A stretch of 34,236 nt of DNA from Pseudotabrizicola sediminis (GTDB lineage Bacteria; Pseudomonadota; Alphaproteobacteria; Rhodobacterales; Rhodobacteraceae), in contig NZ_RPEM01000016.1 of assembly GCF_004745575.1 (NCBI RefSeq), forward strand, positions 1 through 34,236, given 5' to 3'. The position numbers and the translations under genes were made by a program. Shown in pieces: positions 1 through 7,875 of the stretch; positions within the stretch are counted from its first letter, which is position 1; each line of letters begins with the position of its first letter. The notes under the pieces were generated by a model, which worked only from the letters and a program-made list of their open reading frames with translations, ran no database searches and was not told the DNA's origin.

Positions 1-225
1 GGTCATGATCTGATCGCGCACCGCCTCGGGGATGCGGTTCCAGACCCTGGAAGGGGAAGAGGACCTGTCCTCCAGCCCCTCCAGCCCATGCTCGACGAAG
101 CGGGCATACCACCGGTAGAACGTGGTGGGCGGGATGCCGATCTTGGACAAGGTGCGCCTGACGGACAGATGCGACTGCTCCACCAGCCGGATGATCTCGA
201 GCTTCTCAGTGGCAGGATACCTCAT
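1..225 (-). CDS. IS3-type transposase OrfB, N-terminal part (runs off window)
   Basis: This frame starts at the ATG complementary to 223-225 and stays open for 75 codons to the window edge. The protein begins MRYPATEKLEIIRLVEQ and continues with a helix-turn-helix-like stretch (SVRRTLSKIGIPPTTFYRWY), typical of the DNA-binding N-terminus of IS3-family OrfB. The catalytic DDE core would lie beyond the window. The start overlaps the orfA stop in an ATGA arrangement. A run of eight A residues on the coding strand (plus-strand T run near 251-258) just upstream is the kind of slippery site IS3 elements use for -1 frameshifting to make the OrfAB fusion; that role is inferred. Confidence 0.8.
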   Translation of the reverse strand, partial: MRYPATEKLEIIRLVEQSHLSVRRTLSKIGIPPTTFYRWYARFVEHGLEGLEDRSSSPSRVWNRIPEAVRDQIMT

Positions 226-635
226 TCGTGGTCTCCCCCAGGCCCGGTCATGTTTTTTTTGAGCAGACGGTTTTCAAGGCTGAGATCGGCCACCAGTTCC
301 TTCAGTGCCAAAGCCTCGGCGCGCAGATCCTTCACCTCGCCTGTGTTCGCCTGGCGGGCCGTATCACCGGCCAGCCGCTTCTTGCCGGCCTCGAGGAATT
401 CCCCTTACGGCGAATGCAGGCATTCGCCTACCGGGCAACGCTTCGACCAGCTGTAATACAGGCTTTGGGCGATCCCTTCCTTCCGGCACAGCTCGGCAAT
501 GCTGTCTTCGCCACGAAGGCCGGACAGCACGATCCGGATCTTCTCCTCGGAAGAATGCAGTTTGCGCGTCGCGCGCCGGATGTCTTTCACAACCTGCTCC
601 GCAGGCGCCTTCGTGCTCACGGGTTTCTTCATCAT
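222..635 (-). pseudogene. IS3-type transposase OrfA, disrupted by a 39-bp insertion
   Basis: The reading frame begins MMKKPVSTKAPAEQVVK and includes the HTH-type segment SIAELCRKEGIAQSLYYSWSK, characteristic of IS3-family OrfA. The start is the ATG complementary to 633-635, preceded by GGAG. After SWSK the frame meets 39 extra bases (402-440) carrying an in-frame TAA. Beyond them it resumes in the same frame as EFLEAGKKRLAGDTARQAN and a leucine-rich C-terminus ending GPGGDHE. Removing the 39 bases gives a normal-looking OrfA of about 124 aa. The insertion therefore inactivates orfA, and the element is probably not autonomous. Confidence 0.8.
402..440. repeat. 39-bp palindromic insertion (REP/MITE-like) in orfA
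   Basis: The segment holds a perfect 9-bp inverted repeat, GGCGAATGC (409-417) and GCATTCGCC (420-428), separated by AG. The hairpin can be extended imperfectly by the flanking CCCTTAC and TACCGGG. It sits inside the OrfA frame, is exactly 13 codons long, and splits SWSK from EFLE. The compact palindrome suggests a small mobilisable palindromic element; no second copy was noticed in the window. Confidence 0.65.
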
Positions 636-717
636 CTTCAACTCCATATGGGGTCAAGATGAGCCACAAACCCTCCGCTACGCAATCATCCTAAACTGTT
701 CCATGGGCGCTGATGGC

Positions 718-861
718 GGACATCCCAATGTGCTGATCACTGGGCATCAGGGCTTTTTCACACTGGAGGCAATCGAGGCGATCGCGGCAACGACCATCGC
801 CAATGTGATCGCGTTCCAGCAGGACGGGGTGCCCCTGCATCCCGTTGCTCGGCCGGATTGA
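718..861 (+). pseudogene. 3' fragment of a D-lactate dehydrogenase/2-hydroxyacid dehydrogenase gene
   Basis: The plus-strand frame reads HPNVLITGHQGFFTLEAIEA followed by IAATTIANVIAFQQDGVPL, ending at TGA 859-861. This matches the conserved C-terminus of LdhA-type NAD-dependent 2-hydroxyacid dehydrogenases, where PNVLITGHQ contains the catalytic histidine and is followed by FFT.EAL..IA.TT..N. Only about 45 residues remain. Upstream the frame runs into unrelated sequence at the presumed IS3 end, so the 5' part of the gene is missing, probably lost in an IS-linked rearrangement. Confidence 0.65.
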
Positions 862-1130
862 GATGCCGGCCGCGCTGGCCACCCTGCCGATCCTTGTTGT
901 GATGCTGGCGATGGCCATTCTGAGCTGGCGCGCTAAACTGGCGGGGGGTGGCAGGGCATTGCGTAGCACTTGCAGTGGTTTTCTGGTGCGGACGTTCTGG
1001 TGGCAGCGACTGCAGCAGAAGCCGTAAGCAGCACGCTGTTAGTAAAGGCGAATGTCTGGCCCTTGCTGATTGTACTGACGTGATGGCGCACACGCATTGG
1101 TCAGTTGCGCCATCCTAAAACCAATAATTC
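862..1130. other. Gene-poor stretch with a strong inverted repeat
   Basis: I recognise no gene here. One plus-strand frame (from about 845 to 1027) encodes a hydrophobic stretch (MPAALATLPILVVMLAMAIL) that could be a leftover membrane segment, but it matches no family I know. A perfect 9-bp inverted repeat, GATGGCGCA (1082-1090) and TGCGCCATC (1106-1114), lies just past the 3' end of the minus-strand DUF2306 remnant. It could be the old terminator of that gene, although no T tract follows it. Confidence 0.35.
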
Positions 1131-1389
1131 TCAAGCCTTGCGCACTATGCCTTCGGCAAAGACAACGCAGGCCGTCCATGACCCCAGAAACACGATATCG
1201 GCGGCGAGGCCCATCGGAGGCTCTCCAGTGAGTACTTAGATGGGAAAAAAACACCATTTCCCGGCCGTGGCCCCCGTGCCGATCGCATAGGCGCGGATCA
1301 CCCAGTTGCGGTGGTGGATAAAGTCGCGCTTGCGGCCAGTATCGCAAGAGCCAAAGCCACACCCAGAGCAATCCCAAACAGCCGCCGCC
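1131..1389 (-). pseudogene. Degenerate DUF2306-like membrane protein remnant
   Basis: Pieces of one membrane protein appear in different minus-strand frames. RRLFGIALGVALALAILAAS is a transmembrane segment ending near 1320. DFIHHRNWVIRAYAIGTGAT lies across 1240-1330 and resembles the H-R-x-W-x-I-R-A-Y-A motif of DUF2306 proteins. A last piece, MGLAADIVFLGSWTACVVFA, ends at a stop complementary to 1131-1133 and looks like the final helix. Frameshifts and deletions separate them, so no functional protein can be made. The family assignment rests on remembered motifs. Confidence 0.5.
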
Positions 1390-1714
1390 CGCAGTTGATC
1401 GCTACTGAATACGTATCGGGTAAGTGCAAAAGCAGGGATGGCTCGCTTATTGTGTCATGATGGCTTCTATTGATTGTGATTGGCTAACTCCTCGGTCCTG
1501 TTGACCGCGCTGGTTTGGTGGGATGGTGCAATCCGAATTCTTGACGTTGCTGGACGTTTCTTTTAAGATATTGAAATATAGTAGAAATTCTTATTTCTTT
1601 GTTGCCATTATCTCGTCCCAACTGTTCCATCCTTGATGATCACATAGACCCTCGGCGCTCTGCGTTTTTCATGGCAAGATCGGTTCTGAGGGACATTCGG
1701 AGCGGGGTGCGGAC
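1390..1714. other. AT-richer leader before the IS481 transposase
   Basis: No gene is visible. The stretch 1555-1610 is clearly more AT-rich than the surroundings. Around 1630-1650 the sequence TTGATGATCACAT resembles the reverse complement of the far side of the transposase (TCGATGTCACAT near 2676-2688). This pair is a weak candidate for the terminal inverted repeats of the IS481 element. Confidence 0.3.
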
Positions 1715-2690
1715 ATGCTGATCCATCTTCACAAGCAGGCGACGACGACGCCGAAGGTTCGGGCAGCGATTCAGGCCAGCGTTGAGCCTGCGTCCGCCCT
1801 TGCGGAGCGGTTCGGCACGACCGAGCAGACGGTCTACAAGTGGAAGCACTGGGACACGGTGCATGACCGCAGCCACACGCCGCACCGGCTTCAAACGACA
1901 CTTACGCCCGCGCAAGAGGCCGTGGCGGTTGTCCTGCGCAAGTCATTGCTGGTGTCGATCGACGACCTGCTCGCGGTGGTGCGGGAATTCCTCAATCCGG
2001 ATGTCTCGCGCTCGGGCCTCGACCGCTGCCTGCGTCGGCACGGGGTGGGCAATCTGCGCGACCTTCAGGGACGCGACCCCAGACCGAAGCATAAGGCATT
2101 CAAGGCCTACGAGCCCCGCTATCTGCATGTGGACGTCAAGTATCTGCCTCAAATGGTTGACGAAACCTCGCGCCGCTACCTGTTCGTGGCCATTGATCGG
2201 GCAACCCGCTGGGTGTTCATCCGCATCTTCAAGGCCAAGACCGCCGCCAACGCCCGCTGGTTCTTGCGCGACTTGGAACGGGCCTGCCCAATCCGGATCA
2301 GGACGGTTTTGACCGATAATGGCAAGGAATTCACCGACCGCCTGTTTGGTCTGCGCAAACGCGAGGCCACCGGCAAGCACGAGTTCGACCAGCTCTGCGC
2401 AGACCTAGGAATCGAACACCGCCTCGCACCGCCGCAGCACCCTCAAACCAACGGGATGGTCGAACGCTTTAACGGCCGGATCGAGGAGGTGCTTCAATCC
2501 CACCACTTCCATTCAGGCGAGGAACTAGAAACCACGCTGCACCGCTACGTGCTGCTCTACAATCAGCAGCTTCCGCAGTCAGCCTTGGGCAGCAAGACGC
2601 CCTTGCAGGCGATGAGGGACTGGCACAAACTGAAACCGGAGGTGTTCAGGAAACAGCCATATCACCTTCCGGGATGTGACATCGAGTTAG
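1630..2690 (+). mobile_element. IS481-family insertion sequence (approximate ends)
   Basis: The element is defined by the IS481-type transposase and a tentative pair of terminal inverted repeats (about 1632-1650 and 2674-2690). The transposase sequence normally stops next to the right end, and here the family-like C-terminus (RKQPYHLPGCD) is reached near 2680. Sequence right of about 2690 belongs to an unrelated phage-type gene read on the opposite strand. No target duplication could be assigned, so the ends are estimates. Confidence 0.5.
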
Positions 2691-2989
2691 GCCCGCTGGA
2701 TCGCATCGTCCCGCCAGCCCCGAGAGAAGTAGGGCGTGAAGCTTTCCGAGGAGCGCCACGCCATCGATGCGCGAAATCCGCCAGCACCAGGACAGGGTGG
2801 TGGTGCCATCATAGAGATGGGCCTGCAGCGCAGGGGAGAGGGCTTTCATGCACCCGCTCCGTCGACCGAGATCCCGCGCCGGCGCAGACGCACGCCGTCA
2901 TTCACGCGCAAGCAATAGCCAAAGGTCCGGCATGTTTCGCTCCACCTTACCAAAGAGTTGGAGCCTCCGGCATACCCGACACGGTTTAG
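1715..2989 (+). CDS. IS481-family DDE transposase with read-through C-terminal tail
   Basis: The 424-aa frame starts MLIHLHKQATTTPKVRAAI. It has an N-terminal HTH (ALAERFGTTEQTVYKWK) followed by an rve integrase core. The DDE residues are visible in HVDVKYLPQ, LTDNGKEF and NGMVERFNGRI. About 323 residues, up to LPGCD near 2680, match the family. The last ~100 residues are arginine-, proline- and alanine-rich read-through into neighbouring DNA whose real coding sense is the minus strand, so they are probably a by-product of the insertion site. The enzyme cuts and joins its own IS ends; the core looks intact and possibly active. Confidence 0.8.
   Translation: MLIHLHKQATTTPKVRAAIQASVEPASALAERFGTTEQTVYKWKHWDTVHDRSHTPHRLQTTLTPAQEAVAVVLRKSLLVSIDDLLAVVREFLNPDVSRSGLDRCLRRHGVGNLRDLQGRDPRPKHKAFKAYEPRYLHVDVKYLPQMVDETSRRYLFVAIDRATRWVFIRIFKAKTAANARWFLRDLERACPIRIRTVLTDNGKEFTDRLFGLRKREATGKHEFDQLCADLGIEHRLAPPQHPQTNGMVERFNGRIEEVLQSHHFHSGEELETTLHRYVLLYNQQLPQSALGSKTPLQAMRDWHKLKPEVFRKQPYHLPGCDIELGPLDRIVPPAPREVGREAFRGAPRHRCAKSASTRTGWWCHHRDGPAAQGRGLSCTRSVDRDPAPAQTHAVIHAQAIAKGPACFAPPYQRVGASGIPDTV
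2750..2849 (-). pseudogene. N-terminal fragment of a DUF2163 phage/GTA-type protein
   Basis: The minus strand from the ATG complementary to 2847-2849 reads MKALSPALQAHLYDGTTTLS then WCWRISRIDGVAL. This is the hallmark start of DUF2163 proteins found in prophages and the Rhodobacterales gene transfer agent tail region. Similarity stops after about 33 residues, where the glycine-phenylalanine-threonine-aspartate block should follow. The start overlaps the stop of another minus-strand frame (ending DGAGA) in an ATGA arrangement, as in tightly packed tail operons. The rest of the gene is absent, and the IS481 element lies next to the break. Confidence 0.6.
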
Positions 2990-3039
2990 AAATGGCATTA
3001 GAGGTCAACTGTGCATGGTGTCAGGACAGTCCGCACTGC

Positions 3040-3068
3040 TTGACTTTCAAAGATCACTTCCTTATTTG
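3040..3068 (+). promoter_or_regulatory. Candidate sigma70-type promoter for groEL
   Basis: TTGACT (3040-3045) is followed after 17 bases by TATTTG (3063-3068), directly upstream of the CIRCE operator. The -35 is near consensus and the -10 is weak. An HrcA operator overlapping the transcription start is the usual arrangement for groE promoters. Confidence 0.45.
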
Positions 3069-3073
3069 ATTAA

Positions 3074-3100
3074 TTAGCACTCGATAGCGCCGAGTGCCAG
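3074..3100 (+). promoter_or_regulatory. CIRCE element (HrcA operator)
   Basis: TTAGCACTC (3074-3082), a 9-base spacer and GAGTGCCAG (3092-3100) match the CIRCE consensus TTAGCACTC-N9-GAGTGCTAA in all nine positions of the left arm and seven of nine in the right arm. CIRCE is bound by the HrcA repressor and gives heat-inducible expression of groE genes. It lies 198 bases before the groEL ATG, an unusually long leader in which groES would normally sit. Confidence 0.85.
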
Positions 3101-3298
3101 AGCGAGGTTCCTATCCCCTGCAGTTGCTTGGTGAGGTACCGGTCTCCCTTCCGACGGCTTGCCCAGACGCTGGTGCCGTTGTCGGCCGCTAGGTCGCTCG
3201 CTCTTGATGCTGCAAGTCGACACTGGGGGTTTATACCCGAACTCACGTCTGACCCGGTTCTGCTTGCCGCCTGTCCGAAACGCGGAAAGGAGTACGGC

Positions 3299-4903
<1,605 letters not shown>

Positions 4904-4965
4904 CGGCATCGCCGAGCAGTGCTTTGCCCGACCCCGTCACCCTGTGCCCCATTTGATGCGAGACT

Positions 4966-5139
4966 ATGGCAATGAACCAGAAATTGAAGAATCTAATAGA
5001 GAGAGTGTTGATCGCCCGACCGGCTGCCACCGCCCAGGACATACGCAATCTCGTGCCAGCGCTGCGTGAAAAGAGCGACAGCGAGATCGAGAAACTTGTG
5101 ACGCCTTTTCGCAACCGGCGTGCAAATGGTGCGCGATGA
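4966..5139 (+). CDS. Small hypothetical protein (57 aa) coupled to the pseudouridine synthase
   Basis: The frame from ATG 4966 to TGA 5137-5139 encodes a charged 57-aa protein starting MAMNQKLKNLIERVLIARPA and ending FRNRRANGAR. I do not recognise a family. It looks helical, with basic residues at the C-terminus, compatible with nucleic-acid or protein binding. Its stop overlaps the next start in an ATGA, which argues for translation and coupling. No strong Shine-Dalgarno is visible. An overlapping ATG at 4956 opens a less protein-like frame. Confidence 0.5.
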   Translation: MAMNQKLKNLIERVLIARPAATAQDIRNLVPALREKSDSEIEKLVTPFRNRRANGAR

Positions 5140-5840
5140 TGCAGGCTCGCCGACTTGGGCCGCCGAGACGCGCCTCCCGACTTATCCTTTTCAACAAACC
5201 CTTTGGCGTTGTTTCCCAGTTCAGCGGTGATACATCGCCCGACGGACGCAAGACGCTTGGAGGCTGGATAAACTGCCCCGGTGTTTATCCCGCGGGACGT
5301 CTGGACAAGGACAGCGAGGGCCTGCTGCTTCTGACCGACAATGGGCCGCTTCAGGCTCAAATCGCCGATCCGAAGTTCAAGCTGCCCAAAACCTATCTCG
5401 TGCAGGTTGAAGGTGAGCCGGACGCGGAGGATCTCGAGGCGCTGCGCCGTGGCATTGCCCTGAAGGATGGTTTGACCCTGCCGGCAGAGGTGGAGCGCAT
5501 CTGCCCCCCCGATCTCTGGCCACGCGATCCGCCGGTTCGGTACCGGAAGAGTGTTCCAGATTGCTGGCTGCGCCTGACTCTGCGGGAGGGCCGAAATCGC
5601 AAGGTCAGGCGGATGACGGCCGCGATCCATCATCCGACGCTTCGACTTGTGCGCTGCCGTATCGGGCCCTGGACTTTAGACGGCATCAGGCCCGGTACAT
5701 GGCATGAGATCCGGCTGCGCGATGCGCGTGCCGCACTGGCACCGCCAACGACGATTGAGCTCTTGAGCGGCAAGGCCGATAAGAGGGCATCCCGAGAAAC
5801 TCAGCTGAAAGGTGGCTGCACTGTGGAAGGGCGGCAATAA
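5136..5840 (+). CDS. RluE/RsuA-family rRNA pseudouridine synthase
   Basis: This 234-aa enzyme isomerises a uridine to pseudouridine in RNA, most likely 23S rRNA by analogy with RluE. The signature RLDKDSEGLLLLT spans residues 55-67, with Asp57 as the catalytic aspartate. Other family blocks are LILFNKPFGVVSQF near the N-terminus, KTYLVQVEG, and LREGRNRKVRRMTAAIHHPT with the conserved RNRKVRRM motif. There is no N-terminal S4 domain, as in RluE. The start overlaps the 57-aa ORF by four bases, and the next gene begins one base after its stop, so it sits inside a tight operon. The C-terminal ~35 residues are an extension of unknown role. Confidence 0.88.
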   Translation: MMQARRLGPPRRASRLILFNKPFGVVSQFSGDTSPDGRKTLGGWINCPGVYPAGRLDKDSEGLLLLTDNGPLQAQIADPKFKLPKTYLVQVEGEPDAEDLEALRRGIALKDGLTLPAEVERICPPDLWPRDPPVRYRKSVPDCWLRLTLREGRNRKVRRMTAAIHHPTLRLVRCRIGPWTLDGIRPGTWHEIRLRDARAALAPPTTIELLSGKADKRASRETQLKGGCTVEGRQ

Positions 5841-5841
5841 C

Positions 5842-6562
5842 ATGAGCGCATTGTTTGAAGAACTCGACTATTGCCCGACGCCAATCGGCGCGCTCAGTTT
5901 GCGCCGCCGTCGGGATCTGCGCCTTGGTGAGGATGTCTGGGAGATCATGCTTGGCGAGAAATTCCTGATGACCAGCCACTTCACGGTTTCAGAAGTGGCA
6001 CTTGGCCAGCTGGGTGTCAGGGCTTGCAGGGGCGAGGGCCTTGACGTGGTGGTGGGGGGGGCTCGGTCTTGGCTACACGGCAGAAGCCGTTCTTGCCGAA
6101 GGTTCGGTCGCTGACCTCATTGTGGTCGAATACCTTGCCCCCGTCATCGAATGGCACGAAACCGGGATTCTGCCCATGGGAACCCGGCTGCCGAGTGATC
6201 CGCGCTGTCGATTGGTGGCGGGAGATTTTTTCGCGATGGCTCAGGGTGAAGGGTTCGACCCTGAAAGGCCCGCGAGGCAGTTCGACGCGATTCTCGCCGA
6301 TATCGACCACGCCCCCGACCATCTGCTCGACGCGCGAAGCGACAGATTCTATCAGGTCGAGGGCCTGCGATCCCTGAAGCGTCACCTGAAACCCGGAGGC
6401 ATCTTCGGCCTCTGGTCGAATGAAGTCACGGACCAGCGGTTCCTCGACAGGCTGGGCGCGGCGTTCCCCCAAGCTTGGGCGGAACCTGTCACCTTTGACA
6501 ACCCTCTGACCGGACGGCCGTTTACGCAGACGGTCTATCTGGCGCGAACTGAGGTGGCATGA
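5842..6562 (+). pseudogene. Spermidine-synthase-like methyltransferase-fold protein, frameshifted in a G8 run
   Basis: Two frames make one protein. The first begins MSALFEELDYCPTPIGALSL and runs to DVVVGG. The second continues GLGLGYTAEAVLAEGSVADL through GDFFAMAQ, DAILADIDHAPDHLL and FDNPLTGRPFTQTVYLART. They join if one G is removed from the eight-G run at 6054-6061, restoring GGLGLGYTAEA, the nucleotide-binding glycine motif of the spermidine-synthase-like fold. The restored protein is about 239 aa. The substrate is unknown; relatives may transfer aminopropyl or methyl groups. The ATGA overlap with the next gene survives. The shift could be a true mutation, a phase-variable tract, programmed slippage or a sequencing error. 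Confidence 0.75.
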
Positions 6563-7248
6563 GCCCGATAAACTCGCAGACCCAGCGTACACCCGAAGTT
6601 CTCGGCCTTTCCTGCCCGGTCTGTGCGGCATCGGCGGAACCGTTCCTGTCTGTTGACGGGCATGACTACTTTCGCTGCCTGACATGTCGGACTCGGTTTC
6701 TTGATCCCGCGCAGCACCCCGCGCGCGACGCGGAATACGCGCACTACCTCCATCATGAAAACGACCCCGACGACCCATGCTATCGCCGCTTCCTGTCCAA
6801 GCTCGCGGAGCCGCTGCTGGCACGCCTTGAAGCTGCCTCGCGCGGGCTTGATTACGGCTGCGGTCCCGGCCCCGCTCTAGCTGTGATGCTGCGCGAGGCG
6901 GGGCACGAGGTGGCGCTTTACGATCCGTTCTTCGCGCCCGATCCGGCACCCCTGGGCGACACTTACGATTTCGTCACCTGTACCGAGGCGGCCGAGCATT
7001 TCCACCACCCGAGCCGCGAGTTTGCCCGTCTGCGCGATCTGGTCCGCCCCGGCGGTTGGCTCGCCATCATGACCTGTTTTCAGACCGAGGATGCGCATTT
7101 CGCAGCCTGGCACTACAGAAAGGACCCGACCCACGTGGTTTTCTACCGTGAAGAGACATTCCAAAATCTTGCCGACCGCTGGGGCTGGACCTGTGAAGTG
7201 CCGGTAAAGGACGTTGCCCTGATGCAACGCCCGAGGGTCTCCGCATGA
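6559..7248 (+). CDS. Class I SAM-dependent methyltransferase with N-terminal zinc ribbon
   Basis: The 229-aa protein starts with a likely zinc ribbon (Cys19, Cys22, Cys40, Cys43 in CPVC and CLTC). A class I methyltransferase core follows: GLDYGCGPGPAL as SAM motif I, EVALYDPFF, the acidic TCTEAAEHFHHP, and LRDLVRPGGWLAIMT. It probably methylates an RNA or protein; the exact substrate cannot be read from the sequence. The C-terminal half contains the ProThrHis segment KDPTHVVFY seen in many methyltransferases of this type. Both ends overlap their neighbours by ATGA, so it is translationally coupled to the spermidine-synthase-like gene and the Hen1-like gene. Confidence 0.85.
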   Translation: MSPINSQTQRTPEVLGLSCPVCAASAEPFLSVDGHDYFRCLTCRTRFLDPAQHPARDAEYAHYLHHENDPDDPCYRRFLSKLAEPLLARLEAASRGLDYGCGPGPALAVMLREAGHEVALYDPFFAPDPAPLGDTYDFVTCTEAAEHFHHPSREFARLRDLVRPGGWLAIMTCFQTEDAHFAAWHYRKDPTHVVFYREETFQNLADRWGWTCEVPVKDVALMQRPRVSA

Positions 7249-7868
7249 CCTCCTGGCACCACGAAGAGCGCCTGAAAGCGGTGCAAGAGGTCGTGCGGAA
7301 AAGCGGATCAGCCCGGGTGCTTGACCTCGGGTGCGGCGCCGGGGATTTGTTCGTGCGGCTTGCGATGGAGCCCGCCCTTGTGGAACTTGTGGGCATCGAC
7401 ATCTGCCGTGCGTCGCTTAACCGTCTGCGTGACAGATTGGTGGCAGGCAAGCCTTCGGTGCCCTGGATCGACTTGCGCAAAGCGTCGATGACTGAGCCGA
7501 CGCCTGATCTGGCCGGTTTCGATTGCGCCATCCTCATTGAAACGATCGAACACATCGAACCTGAAGAATTGTCGAAGCTGGAGTGCGCGTTGTTCCAGAC
7601 CATGCGGCCGAAAACGGTGGTGATCACGACCCCAAATTCCGAGTTCAATCCGTTGCTCGGTGTGCCGTCCTGTCGGATGCGTCATCCCGGCCACCGTTTC
7701 GAATGGGACCGGGCGCAGTTCCGTCGCTGGTGTGCAAGGGTGGCCAATGACACAGGCTACATCGCGGATATCCACAACATCGCTGGCCTGCACCCCGATC
7801 TTGGCGGCGCAAGCCAGATGGCTGTGTTCCAGATGATCCAGCCGGACACGCAGACGAATGCTGCCTGA
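7245..7868 (+). CDS. Hen1-like RNA 3'-terminal ribose 2'-O-methyltransferase (methyltransferase domain only)
   Basis: The 207-aa protein has SAM motif I (VLDLGCGAGD) and the metal-binding signature of Hen1 enzymes: Glu99, Glu102 and His103 in IETIEH, plus His150 in RHPGHRFEW. The blocks VVITTPNSEFN and HRFEWDRAQFRRW are also Hen1-typical. Hen1 enzymes methylate the 2'-OH of the 3' end of RNA, in bacteria usually together with the Pnkp repair ligase. Known bacterial Hen1 proteins carry an extra N-terminal domain. Here only the methyltransferase is present and no Pnkp lies nearby, so the RNA target is open. It overlaps the upstream gene by ATGA, and helD follows after seven bases. Confidence 0.8.
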   Translation: MTSWHHEERLKAVQEVVRKSGSARVLDLGCGAGDLFVRLAMEPALVELVGIDICRASLNRLRDRLVAGKPSVPWIDLRKASMTEPTPDLAGFDCAILIETIEHIEPEELSKLECALFQTMRPKTVVITTPNSEFNPLLGVPSCRMRHPGHRFEWDRAQFRRWCARVANDTGYIADIHNIAGLHPDLGGASQMAVFQMIQPDTQTNAA

Positions 7869-7875
7869 GGGAAAC

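Noticed and set aside
405-647. 80-aa minus-strand ORF as an intact small gene
   Set aside because: It is the first part of IS3 orfA ended prematurely by the palindromic insertion.
2690-2989. C-terminal ~100-aa tail of the IS481 transposase as a new fused domain
   Set aside because: Composition is low-quality and the opposite strand carries a recognisable DUF2163 start, so the tail is read-through.
3128-3298. Longer GroEL reading frame with 57 extra N-terminal residues
   Set aside because: The extra part is not chaperonin-like, while ATG 3299 has a strong AAAGGAG and gives the natural MTAKEFSF start and correct numbering of ATPase residues.
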